Assembly: GCA_965276815.1 (NCBI GenBank)
Contig: CBDIBE010000009.1
Span: 248,001 to 312,000 of the forward strand
DNA from: JAVVHH01 sp965276815
GTDB taxonomy: Bacteria > Pseudomonadota > Alphaproteobacteria > Acetobacterales > Acetobacteraceae
Reading direction: 5' to 3'
Length of the DNA: 64,000 nucleotides
Under the pieces are notes generated by a model. That model did no database searches. It was not told the DNA's origin and saw only the letters and a program-made list of their open reading frames with translations. This document shows, in pieces, positions 35,492 through 43,420 of this stretch (the first letter of the stretch is position 1; every line of letters starts with the position of its first letter). A program made the translations under genes and the position numbers.

Positions 35492-36081
35492 GGCATCCCT
35501 CGGGTCCGAATGGACTCGGCTCGCTCAATTCCAGCCATCCGCGCGTTCCAGCGATCGTGCTTCGTCAGCTCCGGTCCGCGCTTGACCGCCTGATGCGTTT
35601 GCCCATCGATCGCACCGCGCGCCGCCATCAGCGTCTGCACCAGCGGGTGCTCGCGGCTGTTCACCCGCGCGGCTTGCGCGACTGGGATGGTGCTCAAAAC
35701 GTCGCGCGCAGCCTTGACGGTCACACCAGCAGCAGCCAAGCGGACAGCTGCGGCGGGGTGCTTCTTGGCCTCAGGCAACGCGAGGATGGCCGCGGCAAGG
35801 GCCTGGTGGTCGACTGTTTGCACCGGGTTGGGTTCCTTGGTCGTTGCATGATTGAGGTGAAGAAAATTGCCGAGGCTGGCATCCTTGCTCTTCGACCCGC
35901 GCGCCCCAGCCCACGACTTTGCGCCACATTTCGAGGATGCCTTCGCTGCCCGATCGCCCCGGCGGGGACCGTCTTGGAATTGGCGCGGAGACGCGGGTTT
36001 CGGTGCCGCCATGGCCGCACGGGCGGCCTTCTTAGCAGCTATCTCAGCAAGTAAATGAGCGAACGGGGACAGGCCGATCAT
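35488..36081 (-). CDS. Hypothetical element protein with S49-protease-tail-like segment
   Basis: A 197-residue basic protein. The N-terminus SPFAHLLAEIAAKKAARAAM is helical. The middle, including LAAAILALPEAKKHPAAAVR and LAAAGVTVKAARDVLSTIP, resembles the C-terminal tail found after some phage S49-type prohead proteases, but no Ser/Lys catalytic domain is present. Overlaps both neighbours by 4 bp. The likeness is weak; function unknown. Confidence 0.5.
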   Translation of the reverse strand: MIGLSPFAHLLAEIAAKKAARAAMAAPKPASPRQFQDGPRRGDRAAKASSKCGAKSWAGARGSKSKDASLGNFLHLNHATTKEPNPVQTVDHQALAAAILALPEAKKHPAAAVRLAAAGVTVKAARDVLSTIPVAQAARVNSREHPLVQTLMAARGAIDGQTHQAVKRGPELTKHDRWNARMAGIERAESIRTRGMP

Positions 36082-36350
36082 CGCGCAACCTTCCGGTTAG
36101 GGCGCCGGACGCCGTCAGCCTCACCAGCGCCCGGCGCAGCCTCCACGGTGGCCCGGCGGACCGGGGCGGCACTGGCGGGGGCGTTGGAAGCAGCGGCACC
36201 TCTGCGCTCGGCAAGCTTGCGGCGGCATGCCTGCTGAATGAGACCTTCGGCAAAAGCAAAACCTTGATCCGGCGTCAGACGCGCGCCGGGATCGGCCTCA
36301 ATGCGGAGGTCGTCGAATAGACGGACAGGCAGACCTGACAAGACAAGCAT
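36078..36350 (-). CDS. Hypothetical element protein
   Basis: A 90-residue basic protein that starts MLVLSGLPVRLFDDLRIEAD and ends in an Ala/Arg-rich tail. Overlaps the next gene by 4 bp. No family recognised. The 80 bases upstream are AT-richer and could hold a promoter. Confidence 0.5.
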   Translation of the reverse strand: MLVLSGLPVRLFDDLRIEADPGARLTPDQGFAFAEGLIQQACRRKLAERRGAAASNAPASAAPVRRATVEAAPGAGEADGVRRPNRKVAR

Positions 36351-36431
36351 ATGTCCTCGTGGACGACAGTGCTCAGACCATATAGACCACGATAGTGGAA
36401 ACCGTCCACTATGAAGTGATTTCCACCTATT

Positions 36432-36806
36432 TCATTTCCCCTTTAGTATGTCCTTCAAGCGCCGGTCATCGTCTGGCAGGATAGACCCTTCGGGGAAGGC
36501 GCAGCAGATGTTCGGCCAAATAGCGCGGATCTGCCTGGCGGCCTCGGCGTACGAGAGGTGAGAGAAGCGCTCGATGTATATCTCGCGCAGCATGGCGTCG
36601 CGCTCGGCGAATCGTTCCTTGCGAAGCCACGCCGAGCGGGCGCCCAGCTTCGCCGCCGCTTCTACGGTGACCGGGTCGGACGCTTTAGCACGTTCGACAA
36701 AGTAGCGCGCCCAGGACGAAAGCCATATCAGCGTTTCGTCCGGCAGCGGCTTTTCCAGGCAGTCGCACAGCGCGTTCAGGTGTCGGGCGGTCTTGGTGTA
36801 GCGCAT
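36432..36806 (-). CDS. Hypothetical element protein
   Basis: A 124-residue protein beginning MRYTKTARHLNALCDCLEKP, with LIWLSSWARYFVERAKASDP and LSYAEAARQIRAIWPNICCA. ATG at 36806 has a GAGAAG ribosome site; the frame stays open upstream to 36893 without a matching start. It may bind nucleic acid (many Arg/Lys, helical) but no motif is recognised. Confidence 0.55.
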   Translation of the reverse strand: MRYTKTARHLNALCDCLEKPLPDETLIWLSSWARYFVERAKASDPVTVEAAAKLGARSAWLRKERFAERDAMLREIYIERFSHLSYAEAARQIRAIWPNICCAFPEGSILPDDDRRLKDILKGK

Positions 36807-36882
36807 TGAGGCTTCTCTCGGGTGAGGCCGCTGGCGATCGGGATGAGGCAGGCCGGATGCAGGCCCTGGCGCTGGAGCTTGA

Positions 36883-37407
36883 TCAGGCATCAACCGGTCT
36901 GCCCGCAGCGCGCTCAGCAGCAGCCCGCTCCAAGGCCTTCCAATCCGTCAGCTGCGCCACATGATCCATGCGCCGGAACGGACCAGTCTCGCCAGGCGGA
37001 AGGCCCATCCACTCGCGTATGCGGTTCGCTTTGTCCGCCGCCATACTCAATGCCAGATCGTGCAGCGATCGAGCCTGGTCGAGATCAAGACCAGCGTCGA
37101 CCGCAAGCCGTGCGACTAGGTTCGGCACGGCTTGCGCCATCAGCCAAACTCCGAGCCGCGCAAATTCATCCGCAGCCTCGTTCACGCGGCGGCTTTCGGC
37201 GTTGTGCTCTGCCGTCGCGCCGATGCTTCGGGTCTGACGCTGCACCGGGTCAATGTGGCGCCGAACCCACGCGGCGGCCTCGGCGGCGTCCACAAGACCA
37301 TCAGCGCGGGTCGGCATACCCATTGCCGCCCAGCGCGTAGGTTGCGCTTTGTCGACGCCCATCACGGCGGCGAAAGCGGCGCGAGTGAGAAATTTGCCCT
37401 CAGTCAT
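36883..37407 (-). CDS. Nu1-like DNA-packaging / small terminase-type protein
   Basis: A 174-residue protein. The first 50 residues, FLTRAAFAAVMGVDKAQPTR then GMPTRADGLVDAAEAAAWVR, match the winged helix-turn-helix of phage gpNu1-type small terminases. The rest is helical with LDLDQARSLHDLALSMAA. No large terminase is adjacent. The stop of a truncated gene overlaps its ATG (ATGA), so it was once translationally coupled to a gene now broken by IS21. Confidence 0.6.
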   Translation of the reverse strand: MTEGKFLTRAAFAAVMGVDKAQPTRWAAMGMPTRADGLVDAAEAAAWVRRHIDPVQRQTRSIGATAEHNAESRRVNEAADEFARLGVWLMAQAVPNLVARLAVDAGLDLDQARSLHDLALSMAADKANRIREWMGLPPGETGPFRRMDHVAQLTDWKALERAAAERAAGRPVDA

Positions 37408-37482
37408 TTCGGCTCCAAGGTTGCGTTGCGCTCATAGAAATTTTTGTGCCTAGCTCGACGCCACGCGGCGCAATGCCCGCAG
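37404..37482 (-). pseudogene. 3' fragment of an element gene cut by IS21
   Basis: From the left edge of the IS21 a frame reads CGHCAAWRRARHKNFYERNA and ends TLEPK before TGA, whose bases overlap the ATG of the Nu1-like gene. The CxxC pair hints at a zinc-binding end. On the far side of the IS (after 40010), the matching frame reaches a stop within about 20 bases, so the upstream part seems to have been lost or shifted as well. Confidence 0.45.
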
Positions 37483-37607
37483 TGGCTGTGTCTACGAATT
37501 CCGGCCCACTTGTGCTGATGAATTCTGGCCCACCTCCCGGTAGATAACTGGCTGGCGCGGAGCGTGAGGCTCGCACCGTCCCTGAGCGTCTTGCTTGGGT
37601 CCTCCTG

Positions 37608-38369
37608 CTACGTCTTTGCCGTCTTGCGCTGAGCGGTCGTGCGGCGGAACCGGTATGAATCGGCGCCCGTGGTGACGATGTGCGCACGGTCGGTCAGCCG
37701 GTCGATCAGCGCCTTGCATAACCTTGGGTTCGGGATCACCTGCGACCATTCCGAGAACGGCAAATTGGTGGTCACAATCACTGCCGCCTTCTCCGCCCGG
37801 TCGGCAATCACCTGGAACATCAACTCGCAGGCAGTTTCGGCGAGCGGTACATAGCCGAGTTCGTCGATGCAGATCAGGTCGAGCCGCTCCCATCGACCGA
37901 GCGCGCGACTGAGCTGATTGGCATGCGCCGCCTCCGCCAGCTCGTTGATCAGCGCCGTCGCCGTCGTAAACCGCACCCGGCGCCGCTGGCGACAGGCCGC
38001 GACGCACAAGCCTGTCGCGAGATGGGTCTTGCCTGTGCCAGCTTCGCCAATCAGCAGGATCGGCTCGGCCTTGGCGACATACTCGCCCTCGGCCAACGCC
38101 CGGAGCTGCGATGCTGCAACGCCGGAGCGGTCGAACTCGAATTCGTCGAGCGTCTTCATCCGCGGCAGCCGCGCATCGTGCAGCAAACGCGCAATTGACC
38201 GGCTCTCCCGCTCCTCCATCTCGGCCGCCAGCAGCGCCTCGAGGTAGCCGATATGCGTCTGACCCTCGCGTGTCGCGGCCTCGGCGAGCCGGGCGAACTG
38301 CCCGCCGATCGTCGGCATGCGCAGTGTCTTGCAGTGCTGGCGGATCGCTTGCTCCTGCAGATCGCTCAT
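37608..38369 (-). CDS. istB: IS21 helper ATPase IstB
   Basis: A 253-residue AAA+ ATPase of the IstB/DnaC type that controls target-site use by IstA. Walker A is LIGEAGTGKTHLATGL and Walker B LICIDELGYVPL, followed by sensor I IVTTNLPFSEW. ATG at 38369 shares one base with the istA stop (TGATG), the usual arrangement in the family. Confidence 0.95.
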   Translation of the reverse strand: MSDLQEQAIRQHCKTLRMPTIGGQFARLAEAATREGQTHIGYLEALLAAEMEERESRSIARLLHDARLPRMKTLDEFEFDRSGVAASQLRALAEGEYVAKAEPILLIGEAGTGKTHLATGLCVAACRQRRRVRFTTATALINELAEAAHANQLSRALGRWERLDLICIDELGYVPLAETACELMFQVIADRAEKAAVIVTTNLPFSEWSQVIPNPRLCKALIDRLTDRAHIVTTGADSYRFRRTTAQRKTAKT

Positions 38370-39910
38370 CACGCGGTCCCCGCGCACGGCCCGGACAGCA
38401 GCACGTCATACTCCGCCATCGTCGGCAGCGGCCGGTCGTAACGGGCGAGGTCGCCGACATCGATCGCAGCAGGCTGGCTTTTGCGCAGCCCGGCCTCGGT
38501 CAGCAGATAGCGCACCGCCGCGACATCGCACGCGCCGAGCGACACCGCCGTGGTGATCGCGACGCGCAGCGCGTCATGACCGAACTCCCGAGCCAAACCG
38601 ACCACCGCCACCATCGCGCGGGTGCCGTTCTGCTTGCCGTGCCGGGTCAGCAGCCGTTCCCAGAGCTCGTCATAGCAAGGTGGCCAGCGACCGGCCGCGC
38701 GCATCTGGGCGAGTGGTTTGGATCCGGCAAACGCACCAGGCTTGTGGCTCAGCACGTCGAGGTAATGCTCCAGGTCCAGCACCTGCTGACGCCGCCGATG
38801 GCAGCGCTCGTGCCGGGCAACCCGGCGGCCAGAATGCCAGATCTCAACGTGCAGCGGGTACACGCGCGCTTCCACCCGGCTGCCCGCGCGCAGCGGCACC
38901 GAGTAGGCGTTGGTCTTGACCAGCACACAGCCCTGCTTGTCCACCAGCGGAAACGTCACGTCCGCCAGGTCGAACCCGTCCGGATGGCGCGCCGTCAGAT
39001 GATCGCGCTCGACCACCATCGCCACACCGACCGGCTCCGAGCGCCCGTCCAGGATCCGCGCCTCATCCGCGCGGCAGCCCGTCAGCAAAAACGCATTCAG
39101 CGCATCGAGGTCGGCGATATCAGGCACTGGCACGAGGTGATTGCGACGGAAATAGCCACCCTCGCCCTCAATGCCACCTTTCTCATGACCCTCGCCGGGG
39201 GTGCAGAACTCTGCCGCAAAGCGCCAATGCGAGCGGAACGCCACGAACCGGACCGTCTCCTCGCGCCGGTGACCACGCAGGATCTTGCGCACCGCGCTGG
39301 CCAGATTGTCGTAACGCAGTAGTCGGAACACGCCGCCGAAATAGGCGAACGCGTGCTCATGCGCTTCGAGAAACGCTTGCTGCGTCGCGTGCAGATAGGC
39401 GCGGTGGAACGCAGCCCCGCTCGCCATCGATCGCATCGCGAACACCTGCAGGCGCGTCCGCTCGCCACCGAGATCGGCCCAGGCCTCATACCAATCCACC
39501 TGCGCCTCATGGCCCAACGCGTAGCTCTGCGGCACGAAAGTCTCGCGCTTCACCAGCCCCAGCGCGCGCTTGCGGGCGCGAACGTGATTGCGCACCGTCG
39601 ACTCCGCGACCGCGGCATCGGGGAACTCCGTCAGCAGCCGGCGATAGATCCGCCGCGCCGTATGTCGCTGCTTGCGCGGAGCCCGACGATCCTCGTCAAG
39701 CACCTGGTCGATGAACGCCGCGACCGCGTCCAGCTTCGGTTTGACCCGGGCCGGATAACGACGACGCGCCGGCAGCGCGTCGGCGATCGCCTGCCGCACC
39801 ATCCGACGGTGCACGCCAAATTTCGCCGCCACACCGGCGATCGTGCCGACACCAAACTCATGCTCCTGACGAAGCTGCTCGAACAATTCCACTTTGGCGT
39901 TCCAATCCAC
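38369..39910 (-). CDS. istA: IS21 transposase IstA
   Basis: A 513-residue transposase. N-terminal helix-turn-helix (GVAAKFGVHRRMVRQAIADA), the DDE core with QVDWYEAWADL, LRYDNLASAV and HEKGGIEGEGGYFRRN, and a C-terminal region typical of IstA. Full length without interruption, so the copy appears functional. Confidence 0.95.
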   Translation of the reverse strand: MDWNAKVELFEQLRQEHEFGVGTIAGVAAKFGVHRRMVRQAIADALPARRRYPARVKPKLDAVAAFIDQVLDEDRRAPRKQRHTARRIYRRLLTEFPDAAVAESTVRNHVRARKRALGLVKRETFVPQSYALGHEAQVDWYEAWADLGGERTRLQVFAMRSMASGAAFHRAYLHATQQAFLEAHEHAFAYFGGVFRLLRYDNLASAVRKILRGHRREETVRFVAFRSHWRFAAEFCTPGEGHEKGGIEGEGGYFRRNHLVPVPDIADLDALNAFLLTGCRADEARILDGRSEPVGVAMVVERDHLTARHPDGFDLADVTFPLVDKQGCVLVKTNAYSVPLRAGSRVEARVYPLHVEIWHSGRRVARHERCHRRRQQVLDLEHYLDVLSHKPGAFAGSKPLAQMRAAGRWPPCYDELWERLLTRHGKQNGTRAMVAVVGLAREFGHDALRVAITTAVSLGACDVAAVRYLLTEAGLRKSQPAAIDVGDLARYDRPLPTMAEYDVLLSGPCAGTA

Positions 39911-40212
39911 TCCGAGCCCCCCGGCAGAATCAGGGAAACCCTAGGTTGAGGGACGGCAGGTGGGCCAAAATCCGTCAGCACTCTGGGCCAACATTCGGTA
40001 GCAAAGCCACGCAGATCGGGGGAGGGGCCTAGAGGGACCCGTTACCCTCCCGCAACGGGATGGACACATGAGACCGTCTTGGAGGGCAGGCGGCGTAGTT
40101 CCGGGATGGTGACCTTCGGCTGAGGGTCGCCAGTCCCGCGCGTAACACGCGTGCCCGCGTAGGCGCTCGCCGCTAAGAGTTTGTTAACCATTCCCGCGCC
40201 ACAGTCGCCAGC

Positions 40213-40458
40213 ATGACAGGCGACGTCGAAACCGCTGACACGACGCAGCGAGACCAAGACGATTCTGACGCCCTGCTGGTGACAATCCTGCGCGAGATCG
40301 TCATTCATGGGCACGCGACGCATGAGGAGATCGCCACACTTCGAGACATTGCTTCTGGCAGGTTCGTCGAGCCTGCAGATGTGGCGCGGCGGGCGCTGGC
40401 GTGGATCGAGAACGCCATAAGGCGCGGCGGATTGTCCGGGCGAAGGCGGCCGAGTTGA
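40213..40458 (+). CDS. Hypothetical element protein
   Basis: An 81-residue protein: acidic start (TGDVETADTTQRDQDDSD), then a helical LLVTILREIVIHGHATHEEI segment and a basic end. No strong ribosome site. No family recognised. The 200 bases between it and the IS21 right end hold no clear gene. Confidence 0.45.
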   Translation: MTGDVETADTTQRDQDDSDALLVTILREIVIHGHATHEEIATLRDIASGRFVEPADVARRALAWIENAIRRGGLSGRRRPS

Positions 40459-40574
40459 GCGGATGAATATGGCCGACGTCGGGCAAATTGCCGAGTGCCC
40501 GGTCTGGCTGAACCTCCGCGCCCAGCAGAACCTCGTTCAGTATCCCTTAACCGTTTCGCGTCATCCTGACCTCC

Positions 40575-40832
40575 ATGAGACGTGCAAAAGGCATATCGAC
40601 TCTCCTGAGGCAAAAAGAGCTGGAGGACGCTGCATTCGGCGTCTTCCACGACATTCTGCTCCGCGACCTGCGTGGGACGCTGATGCCGACGCTCGACGAA
40701 CTCGCGACGCTGCTGGCGATCAGTAACTGTTCCGGCGCCTCGGTCGAGACAAGGGCTTTCGCTAGCAATGCATGGGAGTGGCTCGCCGACACCGGCAGTG
40801 AACGCCCCGCCGACAAGCTTTCCGTAACTTGA
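40575..40832 (+). CDS. Hypothetical element protein
   Basis: An 85-residue protein: MRRAKGISTLLRQKELEDAA, then PTLDELATLLAISNCSGAS and FASNAWEWLADT. Stop TGA overlaps the TTG start of the next gene. Together they form a small two-gene plus-strand unit facing the replication genes. No family recognised. Confidence 0.5.
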   Translation: MRRAKGISTLLRQKELEDAAFGVFHDILLRDLRGTLMPTLDELATLLAISNCSGASVETRAFASNAWEWLADTGSERPADKLSVT

Positions 40833-41020
40833 AAACTGCCATCCAATCCGCCGAGCTACAGAACGAGCCCATCGTGCAGCGTGAGCGCGCCGCGGATGAG
40901 ATGCTGATGGACGCGGTTCGAGCTGATGTCGATCTGGTTCGCAAGCTTGCACACTACGAACGAGGCTCTGTTTACCTGGGGCTGGTGCGAGGTGTTGCCG
41001 GTCGGCTCGGGAGGGGCTGA
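40829..41020 (+). CDS. Hypothetical element protein (TTG start)
   Basis: A 63-residue helical protein. The TTG start overlaps the previous stop (TTGA), typical coupling for this element. It contains ERAADEMLMDAVRADVDLVR and ends in a basic VAGRLGRG. No family recognised. Confidence 0.45.
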   Translation: MKTAIQSAELQNEPIVQRERAADEMLMDAVRADVDLVRKLAHYERGSVYLGLVRGVAGRLGRG

Positions 41021-41050
41021 CTGAAGAGCGTTCGGCGGCCGTCCTACTCG

Positions 41051-41276
41051 CCCGGGACACCTGGGACAGAAGGCGTTCTACAACCCATTGATATTCTTCC
41101 TTGTCCCGGGTGTCCCTAGTGTCCCAGGTATAAATAACAGAGAGCAAAAATCCCGCAACAAGTCTCTGTTCCGCGCCGCCAGCGATTGGTTGTTTTGGGG
41201 AGGGACACCCGGGACACCCGTAAGCCATTGTATTAACTTGCCTATTTTGCAATGAGTGTCCCGCCCACGCGGGCCA
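41051..41276. repeat. GGGACA repeat cluster, candidate replication origin
   Basis: Within about 225 bases, GGGACA or its complement TGTCCC occurs at least eight times, often paired as GGGACACCYGGGACA: near 41054 (pair), 41106 (three, opposite strand), 41202 (pair) and 41259 (single, followed by a CCCGC/GCGGG hairpin). The cluster lies directly after the helicase gene stop and faces the small plus-strand genes. Repeats of this type next to primase-helicase genes are expected for an origin. Confidence 0.6.
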
Positions 41277-41286
41277 CTCGGGACGG

Positions 41287-42756
41287 TCACGCTGCATCGG
41301 GCGCTTCCGGGCTGACACCCGCGTCCCAGCTCACCGCCAAACTAGTCACGCGGGCGAAGGCCTCGCGAGCGAACGCAAGGTCGCCGATATCGTATCCATG
41401 AACCCTCGGCTGGGTAATAACCTCTGCCTTTCGAGTGATGTCCCCGTACGCATTCTTCTGGTTGGCCAAGTGCTCGCCGACGATCCCGTTCCGCCAGCGT
41501 GCCGGCTCGGCTGTCATGGACACCATGAAACGCCCCATGCCTTCACGCGTGAGCGGGCGGCGCTCACCGCGCTTCTTGGCGAACTCGCTGTAGCTGGCGA
41601 ACAGCAGCTCGGTTGAGACCCGCTCATCCCAGTCCGCGAAGTCGTCCTCAAGCCCAAGCCGGGACCGGAAGACGTAGCCGCGTTCCAGACAGTCGAGCCA
41701 CCACGATTCGGTGGTGCCGAGGCTCAGCTTGCGCTGGTGCTGTAGACCTTCGGTGGTGGGCACGTCGCGGACATTGAAGTGAGAGAGATCATAGGCCAGC
41801 AGCTCGTGCAGCATGGCCGCATAGCCGCCTTGCTCCATCTGCTGCCAGATCGCGGCGAAGTAGGTGTGATCGTTCCTGTGGGCGTCCGAGACCTCGTTCA
41901 CCATGAAGCGCCGCGCATCGAGCGATGCCGGAATGACCCAATCTTCGTTGCTGGCCATCATCAGGTGCAGGTAATTTGGAGCCTCAATCGCGTTGACGTT
42001 TTTTGCCTCGATCGTCAGCGTCGGTTCGGTGATGATCGATTTGAGCACCCCGACATGAGCGCGATCGCCGGCAAAGAAAGCTTCATCGGCGAACAGGAAG
42101 ACGGTGTCTCGCAAGTGGGCGTTGAAGTTGCCGACGAGATGCTTAGCGCTGGCGATGGCGAGCGCGTGGTGGCCGATGATGTGCTTATTTGCTTTTGCCA
42201 GCGTGCCTTTGCCGGTGCCCTCACCGCCCTTCATCACGAGCGCGACTTCGCCCTGTTCAGCCGGGTGCTGATACATGCGCGCGAGCCAGCCCATGGTGTA
42301 GGTGAACCGGATCGGGTCGCCGTCGCAGATGATCCGCTCGATGTGGTCGCGCATCAGCGACCAATTCCCGGGTACCGGCTGGACCGCGTAGCCCTGCCAA
42401 AGGTTCAGCACGCCGGGGCGCACCTGGTTCGTCGGGTCGAACGTTACGCCGTGAATGAACTGATGCCGCTCGGGGTGCCCGAGCCAGACATCGGCGACGC
42501 CCTTCATGACGGGGCTGCCGTCCTTGTTGACGCCGATCTTCACCCGTTCGTTGGCGTAGAGGATGCGGAGATCCTTGGGCGAGAGCCGGTCATAGCGGTT
42601 GCGCCGAAGCACGGAGTCGAAACCGGATTGGAAGATCGTGGCTTTGCCGGCTTCGTTGACGACGGTGTAGAGGCGGTTGAAACGCTCGACGACCTCGGCG
42701 ACGTCCGGTTCGCCGTCTGGCATCTCGACGGTGGAAAAGCCTGCTGCGTCAGGCAT
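41287..42756 (-). CDS. DUF5906-type primase-helicase (SF3-like)
   Basis: A 489-residue replication helicase. Walker A is MKGGEGTGKGTLAK (Lys183), followed by an acidic Walker B in TVFLFADEAFFAG and the LMMASNEDWVIPAS sensor region with RRFMVNEVS, the DUF5906/SF3 pattern of phage and satellite helicases. ATG at 42756 lies within the toprim gene end, an 8-bp overlap. It would unwind the element origin, probably the GGGACA cluster just behind it. Confidence 0.85.
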   Translation of the reverse strand: MPDAAGFSTVEMPDGEPDVAEVVERFNRLYTVVNEAGKATIFQSGFDSVLRRNRYDRLSPKDLRILYANERVKIGVNKDGSPVMKGVADVWLGHPERHQFIHGVTFDPTNQVRPGVLNLWQGYAVQPVPGNWSLMRDHIERIICDGDPIRFTYTMGWLARMYQHPAEQGEVALVMKGGEGTGKGTLAKANKHIIGHHALAIASAKHLVGNFNAHLRDTVFLFADEAFFAGDRAHVGVLKSIITEPTLTIEAKNVNAIEAPNYLHLMMASNEDWVIPASLDARRFMVNEVSDAHRNDHTYFAAIWQQMEQGGYAAMLHELLAYDLSHFNVRDVPTTEGLQHQRKLSLGTTESWWLDCLERGYVFRSRLGLEDDFADWDERVSTELLFASYSEFAKKRGERRPLTREGMGRFMVSMTAEPARWRNGIVGEHLANQKNAYGDITRKAEVITQPRVHGYDIGDLAFAREAFARVTSLAVSWDAGVSPEAPDAA

Positions 42757-43420
42757 GCTGCACCTGAAGCCGGTCGCGCATGATGTCGTTGAAGTCCTGA
42801 CCCGGGAGATCGGGCTGGATAATTTGGACGGTGCAGCCCTCGGCACGCCAGCGTTGTGCAGCTCGAGCCGCAGCTCGTCGGCCGGGTCGATCATGGTCAG
42901 CTGCAATGACGACGCTGCGGACCGCGGACGGCAATACAAGGGAGTAGCCAAGGTTGCCGCAGGCGATCGCTGACCAAGCAGGCAGGCCGAGCATGGCGCC
43001 TGCGGACGCGGCCGTCTCCAATCCCTCGGCGACAACCATCTCGGACTCGACCGGAATGATTCGTATCGCGCCGCCGACAAACGAACCAATGCTGGCCTTG
43101 TTCGGCTCGACGTTGGCCTTCGTGCCGTCCGGATTGAGGAACGTCCGGTGCACCGCGCACACGTCGCCGTTGCCGTCGCGGACGAGGCAGACCATTGCGG
43201 GCAGCTTGACGCCGGACGGATGCGGGCACTCGGCGTGGAACCGGACATTGGGATTGCCCGCCAGCCACGACAGGCCGCGCCGGCCGAGATATCTGGCAAC
43301 GATCGTGTCGCGGGCGTAGTCGCAATGATGCCAGAACCCGCGCACGCGCTTGCGGCTGTCGGCAGTCTCCTGGGCGGTGCGGACACGGCCGGCGCCGATG
43401 CGTTCGTAGGCGAGGGTCAT
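42749..43420 (-). CDS. Toprim-domain DNA primase
   Basis: A 223-residue protein with an N-terminal region seen in phage/plasmid primases (ARDTIVARYLGRRGL, MVCLVRDGNGDVCAVHRTFL) and a Toprim_3 core: MVVAEGLETAASA with Glu132 and SVVIAADHDRPGRRAA with the acidic DxD at 175-177. No zinc finger. Overlaps genes on both sides. Likely primes replication of the element. Confidence 0.85.
   Translation of the reverse strand: MTLAYERIGAGRVRTAQETADSRKRVRGFWHHCDYARDTIVARYLGRRGLSWLAGNPNVRFHAECPHPSGVKLPAMVCLVRDGNGDVCAVHRTFLNPDGTKANVEPNKASIGSFVGGAIRIIPVESEMVVAEGLETAASAGAMLGLPAWSAIACGNLGYSLVLPSAVRSVVIAADHDRPGRRAAARAAQRWRAEGCTVQIIQPDLPGQDFNDIMRDRLQVQHA

Larger units (their letters stand above)
37483..40009 (-). 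mobile_element. IS21-family insertion sequence (istA-istB)
   Basis: A 2527-bp element. Related end sequences TGGCTGTGTCTAC on the left and the complement of the right end, TGGCTTTGCTACC, begin a longer repeat structure with GGTGGGCC units about 40 and 20 bases in from each end. Target duplication CGCAG at 37478-37482 and 40010-40014. Carries istA and istB with a one-base stop/start overlap. Confidence 0.9.

Noticed and set aside
40042..40323. 93-codon minus frame beside the IS21 right end
   Set aside because: Overlaps the plus-strand gene at 40213, no ribosome site and no family; part may be a decayed element gene but support is too weak.
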